Shown one piece after another: positions 1-9,053 of a stretch of 64,000 nucleotides of DNA; position 1 is the stretch's first letter, and every line of letters starts with the position of its first letter. The notes below the pieces were generated by a model, which was given only the letters and a program-made list of their open reading frames with translations, was not told the DNA's origin and ran no database searches. Made by a program: the position numbers and the translations under genes. The stretch lies in assembly GCF_900176135.1 (NCBI RefSeq), contig NZ_FWWW01000052.1, forward strand, positions 62,001 to 126,000, read 5' to 3'. The DNA is from Hymenobacter roseosalivarius DSM 11622. GTDB lineage: Bacteria > Bacteroidota > Bacteroidia > Cytophagales > Hymenobacteraceae.

Positions 1-2
1 AC

Positions 3-1859
3 TCAGCCCTGCGACGCATTGCGACCGCGCAGGATGCCCGCCAGACGGCGTTGCTGCTGCCTTACCTCCGTCGGCCCGAAGCTGCTTATCGGCGCGAGGC
101 AGCCTTAGCCTTTGCTTCGGTGCAGGACAAAGCCGCGACATCAGCCTTGGTTACCTGCCTTAGTGATACCGACCCCGGCGTGCGGCAGGCGGCGGCGTAT
201 GCCCTCGGCCAGACTGCCGATAGCACCGCTGCCCCAATGTTGCGGCAGCGCATGGCTACCGAGCCTGATCCGGGGGCGCGGCGGGCAGTCCTGGAAGCTT
301 TCGGTCGCTGCTTCACCCGCGGCGAGCTGAACGCCCTGCTGCGTTTGCCCCCCGGCCTTGCCTTCGATACGGCTGCTTTAGCTGGCCAAGCCTGGGGACT
401 GTATCGGGCCGGCTTGCGCGGCGTGACCTCGGAGGCGGCCGTGGCGCGGCTGATGCAGCTGCTGGAGCTTCCGAATCCGCATGGCGCGCGCCTGGCGGCG
501 GCCAATGCCCTGGCGCGTACCCGCGGCCTTGATCTGGCCATCTACGCCGGTGCGCTTGAAAGAACAGCTCAGGCCGATCCGGCTTATGCCGTGCGTAGTG
601 CCGCCGCCGCCGCGCTGGCCAAGGCCGCCGAAGCGCCATCCGTGCCCGGCGTGCTGGCAGCCATCACGCGCCGCGACCCGGAGTATCAGGTGCGCGTGAG
701 TGCTTTGCGGGCAATGAACGCGGCGATGTACGTGCCGGTGAAAGAGGCGGCCTGGGCTGCCCTAATGGATAAAAATGATCAGGTAGCGCTTACGGCAGCC
801 GAGTTTTTTCTGACGTACGCTACCGAGGAGCCCGGCACGTTATTTCTGGAAAAAGCCAACAAGCTAAAGCAGTGGCGGGTGCGGGCTACCTTGCTGGCAG
901 CGGCACTCAAGCAGCGGGGCGAAGGCCGGGAAGCCATTCGGCGAGACGTACAGGCGCGCTACACCGCCGCAACCGATCCTTACGAAAAAGGCTACTTGCT
1001 GAAGGCCCTGGGTGAAGACCCTGACGCTTACGAGTTCGTTTCTACGGCCACATTTGCCCCCCGGCAGTCGGTCGTAGTCGGGACGTACGGCATGGAGGCG
1101 CTGGTAGCCATGCGGCGCGTGTCAGACTTTCCGGAAGCCCAATATCCCGCTTTCGTGCTGTTGTTGCAGCGAGCCGTAGGAAGTGGCGACGTGGCTGTTA
1201 TGGGTATTGCCGCCGAGGCCATCCGCAACCCCAAGCTGAGTGTGCCGCCGTTGCTGGCCTCGGCGGATTTCCTGGTTCAGGCCCGCGACAAGCTCACGAT
1301 GCCCCGCGACCTCGAAGCTTGGCAATCGTTGCAGCAGACAATCGATTACCTCAATAAAATGCCCCCCACGCCGCTGGTAACCTCTTCCATCGTAGCGCAC
1401 CCGATTAATTGGACGACGGTAAACAGAATCCCAACCGGACAGCGGGCAATGGTGCGCACAAGTAAGGGTGATATCGTTTTTCAGCTGCTGGTAGAGGCCG
1501 CGCCGGGCTCAGTGGCTAACTTCGTGGAGCTGGTTGAGCAGGGTTTTTACAACGGCAAGAACTTTCATCGGGTAGTGCCCAACTTCGTGGCCCAGGGTGG
1601 CTGCCCCCGCGGCGATGGCTGGGGCAGCACCGAGTACAACCTGCGCTCCGAATTCGCCGATCTGCGCTATGGCGCGGGGGCCGTTGGGCTGGCTTCGGCT
1701 GGCAAAGACACCGAAAGCTGCCAGTGGTTTATCACCCACGCCCCCACGCCCCACCTCGATGGCCGCTACACTATTTTCGCTCAGGTCGTTAGCGGACTGG
1801 AGGTAGTAAGTCGCCTGGATATTGGAGACAAGATTGATCGGATTGAACTGGTGCGCTAG
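3..1859 (+). CDS. HEAT-repeat protein with C-terminal cyclophilin-type peptidyl-prolyl isomerase (5' partial)
   Basis: The reading frame is open from the first full codon of the window, so the true start lies upstream. The first part (about codons 1-240) is a run of alanine- and leucine-rich helical repeats of HEAT/PBS-lyase type. The last 140 codons, from about position 1435, form a cyclophilin domain: a strand-rich start (VRTSKGDIVFQLL), the active-site signature FHRVVPNFVAQGG, and the later CQWFITHAPTPHLDGRYTIFA block. Cyclophilins isomerise Xaa-Pro bonds during protein folding. HEAT-cyclophilin fusions are common in Bacteroidota and are usually exported, but the signal sequence, if any, is outside the window. 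The gene ends just before a strong terminator and faces a convergent cupin gene. The domain calls are secure; the cellular client is unknown. Confidence 0.88.
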   Translation, partial: SALRRIATAQDARQTALLLPYLRRPEAAYRREAALAFASVQDKAATSALVTCLSDTDPGVRQAAAYALGQTADSTAAPMLRQRMATEPDPGARRAVLEAFGRCFTRGELNALLRLPPGLAFDTAALAGQAWGLYRAGLRGVTSEAAVARLMQLLELPNPHGARLAAANALARTRGLDLAIYAGALERTAQADPAYAVRSAAAAALAKAAEAPSVPGVLAAITRRDPEYQVRVSALRAMNAAMYVPVKEAAWAALMDKNDQVALTAAEFFLTYATEEPGTLFLEKANKLKQWRVRATLLAAALKQRGEGREAIRRDVQARYTAATDPYEKGYLLKALGEDPDAYEFVSTATFAPRQSVVVGTYGMEALVAMRRVSDFPEAQYPAFVLLLQRAVGSGDVAVMGIAAEAIRNPKLSVPPLLASADFLVQARDKLTMPRDLEAWQSLQQTIDYLNKMPPTPLVTSSIVAHPINWTTVNRIPTGQRAMVRTSKGDIVFQLLVEAAPGSVANFVELVEQGFYNGKNFHRVVPNFVAQGGCPRGDGWGSTEYNLRSEFADLRYGAGAVGLASAGKDTESCQWFITHAPTPHLDGRYTIFAQVVSGLEVVSRLDIGDKIDRIELVR

Positions 1860-1865
1860 CGTCCA

Positions 1866-1901
1866 AAAAAAGCCCCCCAGAAAGATTCTGGGGGGCTTTT
1901 T
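1866..1901. terminator. Bidirectional intrinsic terminator, GCCCCCCAGA type
   Basis: The hairpin AAAAGCCCCCCAGA / TCTGGGGGGCTTTT has a 5-base AAGAT loop and A/T runs on both sides. It sits between the convergent cyclophilin and cupin genes and can serve both. The same stem recurs at 4405, 10490 and 58249. Confidence 0.9.
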
Positions 1902-1920
1902 GTAGTTCAGAAAAACATTC

Positions 1921-2268
1921 CTAAACCTGCTTGTCCTCGCGGCCATGGACCTGGGCCGGTGGAGTAGTAGCTTCAACAGCCGTGAAGCCTTCCAGAATTT
2001 TGTAGGTGTGCGCGGCGCCTTTGGGCACTACCCACGAGTTGCCGGGCTCTAGAACGACGACCTGGCCTTCTGAGTGAAGCTCAGCGCGGCCGCTGATTAC
2101 GTAGCCCACGGTCTCATAGGGCCTGGATACGGGCTCCTTGTCATCGCTGGGCTGCTCGTTTTCCCAAAGGCGCATCGATACGTTCTTGCCCGAAGCGAGG
2201 TATTTCTCCCCATCATTGCCTTTGGGTGAGTGGTGAGAGTCGATTTTGATGATGGTGGAATCAGACAT
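1921..2268 (-). CDS. Small cupin-domain protein
   Basis: This is a 115-residue single-domain cupin. A beta-barrel region carries YVISGRAELHSEGQ, then VLEPGNSWVVPKGAAHTYKI, which matches the two cupin motifs (G-x5-H-x-like and P-x-G-x2-H-x3). A metal-binding His is clearly present in the second motif, while the first is poorly conserved. The start was set at the ATG at 2268 because the frame upstream of it (up to 2394) has no cupin character. Small cupins of this type include sugar or amino-acid binding and enzymatic proteins, and nothing next to the gene points to a substrate. It stands alone, convergent with the cyclophilin gene. The fold is likely; the function is unknown. Confidence 0.75.
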   Translation of the reverse strand: MSDSTIIKIDSHHSPKGNDGEKYLASGKNVSMRLWENEQPSDDKEPVSRPYETVGYVISGRAELHSEGQVVVLEPGNSWVVPKGAAHTYKILEGFTAVEATTPPAQVHGREDKQV

Positions 2269-2471
2269 AGAAGGGGCGTTTTGGAGTGAAGTGTAGAAGA
2301 TTGTATTTTCATAACGAGCAAGGCCGCGCCGCGGTTGTCCGCGCATAGCTACCCCCAAACCTTCGCCGCTGCCGATTGTTGGTGCTACTTCCACTGACGT
2401 TATTTTAGGACTGCCCAGGACCCGATGGCCGCACTAGGATCAAATATTCAGCGCCTTTACGCATATCCTTT

Positions 2472-3299
2472 ATGTCCGAAGAATTTGTTCAGACGCTGGC
2501 TTTAGCGCACCATCAAGCCCCCGTGCCGTTGCCGGCGCACGCGTTTTGCCACTGGGCCGATAACTTACTGGCTTTGCTATTTCCGGAGCGCGCTGACCGC
2601 CAACTCTCCGGCGCGGATGCCGTGGCGGCTACGTTAAGCCAACTGCGTGCTAACCTGATTGCCCTGCTTCGGCCTGTTCTAACGTTGCATTCTCCCGATG
2701 CCGTGGCAGCGGCGTTAGACGCGCGGCTCCCGCACCTGCGACAGCGGCTGCTGCTTGATGCAAACGCCATTGTGGCCGCCGACCCCGCCGCGCAGGGCAT
2801 CGCCGAGGTCGTATCCACGTATCCGGGCTTCTATGCTATTGCCCTGCACCGGCTGGCGCATGCCCTGCACCAGGCAGCAGTGCCCCGCGTACCACGCCTA
2901 CTCAGCGAGTATGCTCATGCCCGCACCGGCATTGATATTCACCCAGGGGCCCACATTGGTCCTTCCTTCTGCATCGACCACGGGACCGGCATCGTGGTCG
3001 GCGAAACGGCAGTCATTGGGGCCCATGTCAAGCTATTCCAGGGCGTTACGCTCGGTGCTCTGAGCGTCGCTAAGCACCTGCAGGGCATTAAGCGCCATCC
3101 TACCATTGAAGACCACGTCGTGATTTATGCCAATGCGACCATCTTGGGGGGCAATACCGTAGTAGGTAGCCACAGCATTATTGGCGGCAACGTCTGGTTG
3201 ACGGATAGCGTCCCTTCCCATTCCCGCGTTTATCACAAAGCGCAGCTTCACGTCACGCGGAGTGAAGACCCAAACGCAGATATTTCGTTTTCTATTTGA
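2472..3299 (+). CDS. cysE: Serine O-acetyltransferase
   Basis: CysE transfers acetyl from acetyl-CoA to L-serine, giving O-acetylserine for cysteine synthesis in the cytoplasm. The protein has 275 residues. An N-terminal helical region (about 1-140) is followed by a left-handed beta-helix of hexapeptide repeats: HARTGIDIHPGAHIG, then DHGTGIVVGETAVIG with the catalytic His, then LGALSVAKHLQGIKRHP and the GGNTVVG turns. The size and order match serine acetyltransferases. The next gene is cysteine synthase, which uses the product and often forms a complex with CysE. A 131-bp gap containing an 18-bp inverted repeat separates the two. Confidence 0.93.
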   Translation: MSEEFVQTLALAHHQAPVPLPAHAFCHWADNLLALLFPERADRQLSGADAVAATLSQLRANLIALLRPVLTLHSPDAVAAALDARLPHLRQRLLLDANAIVAADPAAQGIAEVVSTYPGFYAIALHRLAHALHQAAVPRVPRLLSEYAHARTGIDIHPGAHIGPSFCIDHGTGIVVGETAVIGAHVKLFQGVTLGALSVAKHLQGIKRHPTIEDHVVIYANATILGGNTVVGSHSIIGGNVWLTDSVPSHSRVYHKAQLHVTRSEDPNADISFSI

Positions 3300-3391
3300 G
3301 AACAGAGAAGTGAGATAAGAGGAGCGAGAAATGGGACTTATTACACTACAAATCATCAAACCATACTATCACCTCTCACTTCTCTGTTCTC
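3298..3391. repeat. 18-bp inverted repeat between cysE and cysK
   Basis: The left arm GAGAACAGAGAAGTGAGA (3298-3315) is exactly complementary to the right arm at 3374-3391. The 58-base spacer lies between the cysE stop and the cysK start. There is no T-run, so this is not a standard terminator. It could form an RNA cruciform or be a decayed repeat. Confidence 0.75.
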
Positions 3392-3430
3392 GCGCCCAAG
3401 TACTCACTTCTAAATACTTACTTCTAAATA

Positions 3431-4351
3431 ATGAAAGCTAACACCATTCTCGACACCATCGGCAATACTCCCTTGCTACGCCTGAATCGTCTGTTTGCCG
3501 ACCGCCCCGACGTGGAGGTCTGGATGAAGCTGGAGCGCGCCAATCCCGGTGGCAGCATTAAAGACCGCATTGCCCTCGCCATGATTGAGCAAGCCGAAAA
3601 AGACGGCATCCTCGGCCCTGATAGCCTGATTGTGGAGCCAACCTCCGGCAATACCGGCGTCGGTTTAGCCATGGTGGCCGCCGTAAAAGGCTATAAGCTT
3701 ACCCTGGTAATGCCCGAATCAATGTCCATTGAGCGCCGCCGCCTCATGGCAGCCTATGGCGCCAGTCTGGAGCTGACGCCCCGTGAGAAAGGCATGAAAG
3801 GCGCTATTGAAAAAGCGAATGAAATCGTGCAGGGCACGCCCGGCGCCTGGATGCCCATGCAGTTTGATAACCCCGCCAACATTAAGGTACACGCCGAAAC
3901 AACCGCCCAGGAAATTCTGCGCGACGCGCCCGAAGGCTTCGACTATCATATCACCGGGGTTGGTACCGGGGGGCATATTACGGCCGTGACGGAGGTGCTC
4001 AAGCCCTTATTCCCAAAGATGCTGACCTACGCCGTAGAGCCAGAACTGTCGCCGGTTATTAGCGGCGGCGCACCTGGCCCGCACCCCATTCAGGGCATCG
4101 GCGCTGGCTTCATTCCTAACAATCTGCACACTGATATTCTGGATGGCACCATTCAGGTAAGCCAGCAGGCCGCCTTCGATATGACCCGCCGTGCGGCCCG
4201 CGAGGAAGGGATTTTTGTGGGTGCCTCGTCGGGGGCTTCTCTGGCCGCCGTAGCCCAAAAGCTGCCCGAAATGCCGCAGGGTAGCCGCGTGCTCACTTTT
4301 TGCTACGACACCGGCGAACGGTATCTGTCCGTGGAAGGATTGTTCGTCTGA
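3431..4351 (+). CDS. cysK: Cysteine synthase (O-acetylserine sulfhydrylase)
   Basis: This is a PLP enzyme of fold type II that replaces the acetate of O-acetylserine with sulfide to give cysteine. Visible motifs are NPGGSIKDR with the PLP lysine (about residue 44), the substrate loop PTSGNTG (about 77-83), [11 protein letters not shown] for phosphate binding, and the C-terminal VGASSGAS. The length of 306 is normal for CysK/CysM. It follows cysE directly on the same strand, giving a two-step cysteine module. Whether it is the CysK or CysM subtype was not resolved by eye. Confidence 0.93.
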   Translation: MKANTILDTIGNTPLLRLNRLFADRPDVEVWMKLERANPGGSIKDRIALAMIEQAEKDGILGPDSLIVEPTSGNTGVGLAMVAAVKGYKLTLVMPESMSIERRRLMAAYGASLELTPREKGMKGAIEKANEIVQGTPGAWMPMQFDNPANIKVHAETTAQEILRDAPEGFDYHITGVGTGGHITAVTEVLKPLFPKMLTYAVEPELSPVISGGAPGPHPIQGIGAGFIPNNLHTDILDGTIQVSQQAAFDMTRRAAREEGIFVGASSGASLAAVAQKLPEMPQGSRVLTFCYDTGERYLSVEGLFV

Positions 4352-4507
4352 ACCACGGATTGACGCGGATTTCGCAAACATCTTTCGCCCGTATACGCCG
4401 ATGCAAAAAGCCCCCCAGAAAGATTCTGGGGGGCTTTTTCGTAAAGTAAGCGCGTCGTTTACAAAATCGGTACAATCCAAAAAATCCGCGCCAATCCGTG
4501 GTTCAGA
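4347..4507. repeat. Long inverted repeat enclosing the cysK terminator
   Basis: The arm at 4347-4372 (core AACCACGGATTGACGCGG) pairs with 4482-4507 over 26 bases with one mismatch. The arms enclose the intrinsic terminator at 4405-4439. The left arm overlaps the cysK stop codon. Confidence 0.8.
4405..4439. terminator. cysK: Intrinsic terminator, GCCCCCCAGA type
   Basis: AAAAAGCCCCCCAGAA / TTCTGGGGGGCTTTTT forms a near-perfect hairpin with poly-T, downstream of cysK. Apart from the loop the stem is the same as that at 1866. Confidence 0.9.
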
Positions 4508-4508
4508 C

Positions 4509-4538
4509 AAAAGGCCCAGCTTGATAAGCCGGGCCTTT
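4509..4538 (-). terminator. Intrinsic terminator of the tRNA-Ala gene
   Basis: Read on the minus strand, AAAGGCCCGGCTT and AAGCTGGGCCTTTT form a stem with one mismatch and a 3-base loop. It starts about 10 bases after the tRNA 3' end. Confidence 0.8.
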
Positions 4539-4546
4539 CGAATAAG

Positions 4547-4621
<75 letters not shown>

Positions 4622-4735
4622 TGTTGTATTTTACCATTCACCTTTCGTGTTTGGTGGGACAAAAGTACGGCGCGATTCGGATTCTGCAAGGCTAGGGGGC
4701 TTTTTTTGGCAAAATCTTTTCTTCTAATACCCAAA

Positions 4736-4768
4736 AAAGCGGCCGGAGAATTTCCCCGACCGCTTTTC
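4736..4768 (-). terminator. Intrinsic terminator of the TonB-dependent receptor gene
   Basis: On the minus strand AAAAGCGGTCGGGGAA pairs with TTCTCCGGCCGCTTTTTT, including two G:U pairs, about 20 bases after the receptor stop codon. Confidence 0.8.
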
Positions 4769-4788
4769 AAATGAAGTAATCGCTTGGC

Positions 4789-7700
4789 TTAGTTGAAGAT
4801 GTAGCGCAAGCCAAACTGCATGTAGTAAGTCGAAGCCAAGGCGTTATTATTTCTGAAAGTAGAAGTGATAGGCTGGCCGCGGTCCGTGGCAAGACGGAAA
4901 GTTGGGCGGGTTGTTCCACCTGGGGTAAGAGCAGCCGTGTTCGTTGGCACCAGGACGGATGCGTTGTTGATCGAACGTATGATACCCCAGTTCTCGTTGA
5001 GCAGGTTGCCAGCATTGAAGATATCAAGTGTAAACTGTAGGGTATTGCGCTTCTCGCCTAGGTTCAGGAAAATATCCTGAGCAAGCTTCACGTCTACCTG
5101 ATGACGCCATGGCTGCAGAGCACCATTGCGCTCAGCATACTGACCTTTACGGTTCCGCAGGTAATCATCCTGCTCGATATACTGGAAGAACAAGTCTTTC
5201 TGACGAGCTCCGCTAACGACGTTAGGCGCAGCAGTTGTGCCATAGTTGAAATCGGTGAAGTCAATTTCCGACCCATTGGCTGGCACATAAATCAGGTCGT
5301 TATTCTGTCCGTCACGGTTAAAATCACCGCCGTACACATAAGAGAAGCGACCTTGTCTGGAACCCTCATAGAATAACGAAATCTGAGTACCTAAGTGCCC
5401 GAAATACTCCTTGCGGTAAGATAGCGAAGCAATTACCCGATCTGGTACTACGTAGTTAGCGTAGCTAAGCTCTGGGCTGTTCGAGTTGTTAACGATTTGA
5501 GTACCTGACCAAGTGTTCAGCAGCTGGTCGCCGCCACCATCAAACAGAACCTCGGCGGCGCTGCGTACATAAGCTACCGAAGCAAACAGGCCGTTGTCGA
5601 AGCGCTTGTCCAGCTTACCGGCCACCGACCAGTAGTAACCTTTATGGGCGTTGTCGAGAACAACTGTGTTGAAAGCCTGGGTGCCTCTTGTGTCGCCAGT
5701 AGCCACCGGCTGGTTAGGACCAGGGCTGGTAGCATTAGTAGGAGCGTTAGCCGGCGTCAGCGGATTAATAAACCTGTTAAAAACGGTACTTGGATAAATC
5801 GGGCGGCTGTCTGGGTAGCCAGCAACGTTCAGTGGCTGGGCTTCTACCAGGTTAGGGTTGCGACCCAGGGCTATTGTTAGGTCTTTGTTGTAGATACCTT
5901 CCAAGCTTCCTACGATACCGAAAGGCAATTGAGCATCAACAGCTAAGCTACTCTTCCAGGTCTGTGGGTTTTTGAAATTGCGATCAGTTGCGCTGAGCGT
6001 ACCGGGAACTTGGGTGCCGGCAACTGGAGGCGTATCCGGACGGTAAGCGGCTGGATCTGGATTGAACGGACCAGGAGTGCTGGCACCTGATGAAGTGGTA
6101 GTGAACTGAATCAAACCAGCATCACCGGACTGAGATACAATCCACACGGTGGGAACACGGCCAGCGAAGATGCCGCTACCACCACGCACTTGCAGCGTGC
6201 GGTCACCCTTCACATCGTAGTTGAAGCCTAAGCGCGGCGACAACAACACCCGGTTCTTGGGCAGTACGCCAGTGTCGATTTGTTCGCCGTTAGCAAATGA
6301 AAGATTTGCTACTATCGGGTGCGTTTGAATCTCTTGTACATCCAAGTAGGCATTCAGTTCAGCCCGCAAACCGGCGGTTACCCGCAGCTTATCATTAACA
6401 TTGATTTCGTCCTGAGCATATACTGAGCCCTGGGCTGTTTTGAAGCGAGGAAAAGCTTGCTCAAAACCGGGCAGGAGCGAATACGTGAGGGCAAAATCAC
6501 GAGGCTTTGCTCCACTTTTAAATTCATCCCACGAGTTGAACGTGTAGTAGCTGGTAGCAAAACGCTGGAAGCCGTTTTTGGTATTCTGCAAGTCAAATTG
6601 CAAACCAGCCGTGAGGTTATGAATGCCCAGTGTGAAGTTGGTAAAGTCGACAACCGAATAGGTTTCTACCTCGCGCAGGTTACCAAACGTGAAGGGCTCG
6701 TAGCCAAACGAAGTGATTGGATTTACGCCAGCAGTGACAGCACCGGTAGTTGGGTTAACGCTGCCATCCAGAATATCAACGAACGGAAACGGCGCACTGT
6801 CGGAGCTGCGTGGGTCGTTCTGCTTGGTGTAGGTGGCTCGCAAGGTATTAAAGAACTTACTCGCGAAGGTAGAGTTCACCTCAGCGGCCAGCGAGTAGAA
6901 ATTAGCCTCCTGGTAGTAGTTCGAATTCTTGAAAGGAAGAGCGAAGTTACTCGTACGGGCATTTGGGAAAGCGGTTAGCGGACTGCGCGAGGTGCTAACT
7001 GAGATTGGGTCTTTGCTTTCTACCTGGTTGTAGCGAACGCTAACGCGGTGATTGGTGCTGATATTCCAGTCCAGACGGCCCAGCATCGTCGTACGATTTC
7101 TCTCAAAGGGATAGGCTCCGTAGCCGCCGGTTTCGTAGTTATAGGTGTCGCGCAGGTAAGTGCTGACCTCATCTAGAAACTCAGCTCTAGGCCGTACAAT
7201 ATTAGAAGGGCTGTTAGGCCCGCCGAACGGCAGCGCGTCGGTAGAAGCCAAGTTTTGCTGTCCAGGAGTGGTGGCTTTTCTTTGCTCAGCATTCACAAAA
7301 AAGAACAGCTTGTCTTTAATGATCGGACCACCTAAGCGAAAGCCATACTGGTTTTCATCCAGCGTCTGTTTTGGGAAAGTTTCATCACCTACTTTATTTC
7401 CCTGCTGTTTGTCACCTCTCCAGTAGCTATAAACCGAACCGGAAAAATCGTTGGTGCCGGAACGGGTTACGGCGTTAACGGCGCTACCAATAAAACCCGA
7501 CTGGCGTACATCGAAAGGAGTAACGTTTACCGTAATCTCCTGCACGGCATCTAGGGAGATGGGGTTACCGCCAGCCGGCAGGTTGCCGCCGATACCGAAG
7601 TTGTTGTTGAAATCGGATCCGTCGATAGTAATGTTGTTCTGACGGAAGTTGCCACCACCAATAGAGCCGGTAGAGGTAGACGAGGCCTGCGGCGTCAAAC

Positions 7701-8193
7701 GGGTGAAGTCGTTCAGGCTTCGGCTGATCGTGGGCAGGCGCTCAATTTCCTGAGTGCTTACGTTGGTGGTAGAGCCAGCCCGGCCGGCGCTGAGCACGGA
7801 GCGGGAATCTTCCCCCGTAACAACCACACCAGCCAGTTGGGTAGTAGCCTCGCTCAGGTTCACGTCCAGGCGCAACACCTGGCCTAGGGTCAGAGTGATG
7901 TTATTCCGTACAGCCTCTTGGTAGCCAATAAACGTAATACGCACGTTGTAAGGCCCACCTACGCGCATGTTCTGCAGATTAAAGCGTCCTTCTGCGTTGG
8001 TAGGCGCTACGTACTGCGTATTGGTGGGGGTGTGAACGGCAATTACCGTAGCCCCTGGTAGCCCGGCGCCAGTCTGGTCGGTAATAATACCGGTCATGGC
8101 TGCCGTGGTAACGCCCTGCGCCCAACCCAGCCGCGCTGTGCAAACGCTTAACAGCAGCAACAACAGCAAGTAGCGTAAACGTAACTGTTTCAT
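4789..8193 (-). CDS. TonB-dependent outer-membrane receptor, Oar-like
   Basis: The 1134-residue protein begins with a positively charged, leucine-rich signal peptide that ends near Ala-Gln at residues 25-26. Next is a carboxypeptidase-regulatory-like/CnaB-type domain (about 30-115, GAGLPGATVIAVHTPT...EGRFNLQNMRVGGPYNV). A plug domain with conserved GSDFNNNFGIGG and VNAVTRSGTNDFSGS follows (about 120-250), then a long beta-barrel ending in YYMQFGLRYIFN with the expected aromatic C-terminal strand. Such proteins import large ligands using TonB energy. Domain order and plug sequence fit the Oar-like group rather than a SusC, and no SusD gene is adjacent. The ligand cannot be told. It is a monocistronic minus-strand gene with its own terminator. 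Confidence 0.9.
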   Translation of the reverse strand: MKQLRLRYLLLLLLLSVCTARLGWAQGVTTAAMTGIITDQTGAGLPGATVIAVHTPTNTQYVAPTNAEGRFNLQNMRVGGPYNVRITFIGYQEAVRNNITLTLGQVLRLDVNLSEATTQLAGVVVTGEDSRSVLSAGRAGSTTNVSTQEIERLPTISRSLNDFTRLTPQASSTSTGSIGGGNFRQNNITIDGSDFNNNFGIGGNLPAGGNPISLDAVQEITVNVTPFDVRQSGFIGSAVNAVTRSGTNDFSGSVYSYWRGDKQQGNKVGDETFPKQTLDENQYGFRLGGPIIKDKLFFFVNAEQRKATTPGQQNLASTDALPFGGPNSPSNIVRPRAEFLDEVSTYLRDTYNYETGGYGAYPFERNRTTMLGRLDWNISTNHRVSVRYNQVESKDPISVSTSRSPLTAFPNARTSNFALPFKNSNYYQEANFYSLAAEVNSTFASKFFNTLRATYTKQNDPRSSDSAPFPFVDILDGSVNPTTGAVTAGVNPITSFGYEPFTFGNLREVETYSVVDFTNFTLGIHNLTAGLQFDLQNTKNGFQRFATSYYTFNSWDEFKSGAKPRDFALTYSLLPGFEQAFPRFKTAQGSVYAQDEINVNDKLRVTAGLRAELNAYLDVQEIQTHPIVANLSFANGEQIDTGVLPKNRVLLSPRLGFNYDVKGDRTLQVRGGSGIFAGRVPTVWIVSQSGDAGLIQFTTTSSGASTPGPFNPDPAAYRPDTPPVAGTQVPGTLSATDRNFKNPQTWKSSLAVDAQLPFGIVGSLEGIYNKDLTIALGRNPNLVEAQPLNVAGYPDSRPIYPSTVFNRFINPLTPANAPTNATSPGPNQPVATGDTRGTQAFNTVVLDNAHKGYYWSVAGKLDKRFDNGLFASVAYVRSAAEVLFDGGGDQLLNTWSGTQIVNNSNSPELSYANYVVPDRVIASLSYRKEYFGHLGTQISLFYEGSRQGRFSYVYGGDFNRDGQNNDLIYVPANGSEIDFTDFNYGTTAAPNVVSGARQKDLFFQYIEQDDYLRNRKGQYAERNGALQPWRHQVDVKLAQDIFLNLGEKRNTLQFTLDIFNAGNLLNENWGIIRSINNASVLVPTNTAALTPGGTTRPTFRLATDRGQPITSTFRNNNALASTYYMQFGLRYIFN

Positions 8194-8240
8194 AAAGAGG
8201 AAAAAAGGTGAAAAAAAGAAGAAGCCAGACGACGGCGCTG

Positions 8241-8248
8241 CAAAAGTA
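8241..8248 (-). promoter_or_regulatory. Promoter -7 box for the TonB-dependent receptor gene
   Basis: On the minus strand TACTTTTG matches the Bacteroidota -7 consensus TAnnTTTG and leaves a leader of about 40 bases to the ATG at 8193. A second match, TACCTTTG (8331 to 8324), lies further upstream. No convincing TTG -33 box was found for either. Confidence 0.45.
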
Positions 8249-8341
8249 CTGATGACTTTCTAGCTATGCATTATCGAATCATTAACTATTCTAACAAAAG
8301 TTAATAGGTCCAATTTGCGGCCGCAAAGGTAAAAGGCAATC

Positions 8342-9010
8342 TCACAATTTAGGTCGCACAGCCTTAATAAATCTACTGAGGTAATAATCAGTATCCAAAC
8401 TGTTCTCAGTGACTCCTAAAGAGCTGGAAGCGTGGATAAACTGTACACTTTCGGCGGTAGCTTCCGTGACCATGCCTACGTGCGTGATGCGATTGCTGCC
8501 CGGCGAAGCACCAAAGAAAACCAGGTCGCCGACTTGGAGCTCTTGGGGGCGAACGGGGGTTCCCCATTCGGCCTGCTCGTTGGAAGAGCGCGGAATATCA
8601 ACGTTAATAGCACTAAACGAAGTAGCGAGCAGGCCTGAGCAGTCCATGCCGAGGCGAGTGGCGCCGCCCCACTTATAAGGAGTGCCCTCGTAAGAGCGAG
8701 CCGTTTGAACAACTGTAGCCAGCTCACGACTTATGTTAGCGGGTAGTTTACGCCGTCTGCCGCGCTTGGCTACTATCTTGGTTTTCCCTCGTGACGATGC
8801 GTATTTGCCCTTGGTTTTGGAGCCCCCTCTTCGTCTTTCTTCCGCTTTGATGCGGGCCATCTCACGGGCTGAGTGGTAGCGCCCATCGCGATAGTTTACT
8901 TTTTTTGCGCCACCGCAACTGGCTAGCCAAGCCAGCGTTATTAGTAGCAGCATAGCTACCTGGCGGCTATACTGTCTCGAAACATGTACCTTCGTAGGGT
9001 GTTTCTGCAT
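8342..9010 (-). CDS. NlpC/P60 (C40) peptidase, predicted lipoprotein
   Basis: The start was placed at the ATG at 9010, giving 222 residues. A TAnnTTTG promoter box lies inside the longer frame (to 9037) just 5 bases upstream of this ATG. A hydrophobic segment ends in the lipobox LASC, with lipid-anchor Cys at about residue 32. A basic linker (GRRRKLP) leads to the NlpC/P60 domain. It carries the catalytic Cys in GMDCSG (about 124) and His in THVGMV (about 177), and a third polar His in FIHASS (about 193). The family cleaves peptidoglycan stem peptides, here presumably from a lipid-anchored periplasmic position. Confidence 0.88.
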   Translation of the reverse strand: MQKHPTKVHVSRQYSRQVAMLLLITLAWLASCGGAKKVNYRDGRYHSAREMARIKAEERRRGGSKTKGKYASSRGKTKIVAKRGRRRKLPANISRELATVVQTARSYEGTPYKWGGATRLGMDCSGLLATSFSAINVDIPRSSNEQAEWGTPVRPQELQVGDLVFFGASPGSNRITHVGMVTEATAESVQFIHASSSLGVTENSLDTDYYLSRFIKAVRPKL

Positions 9011-9015
9011 TAGCT

Positions 9016-9047
9016 CAAAGATACGCGAATCAGTCATTTGCTTTCAA
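9016..9047 (-). promoter_or_regulatory. Promoter of the NlpC/P60 gene (near-leaderless)
   Basis: On the minus strand TTG (9047-9045), a 21-base spacer and TATCTTTG (9023-9016) match the Bacteroidota TTG/TAnnTTTG promoter. The ATG at 9010 begins 5 bases after the -7 box, so the transcript would be leaderless or nearly so. Confidence 0.65.
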
Positions 9048-9053
9048 ATTTCG

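Noticed and set aside
4789..8193. SusC/SusD-type polysaccharide utilisation locus
   Set aside because: Only one TonB-dependent receptor is present. No SusD-like lipoprotein, glycoside hydrolase or regulator is adjacent, and the sequence is Oar-like.
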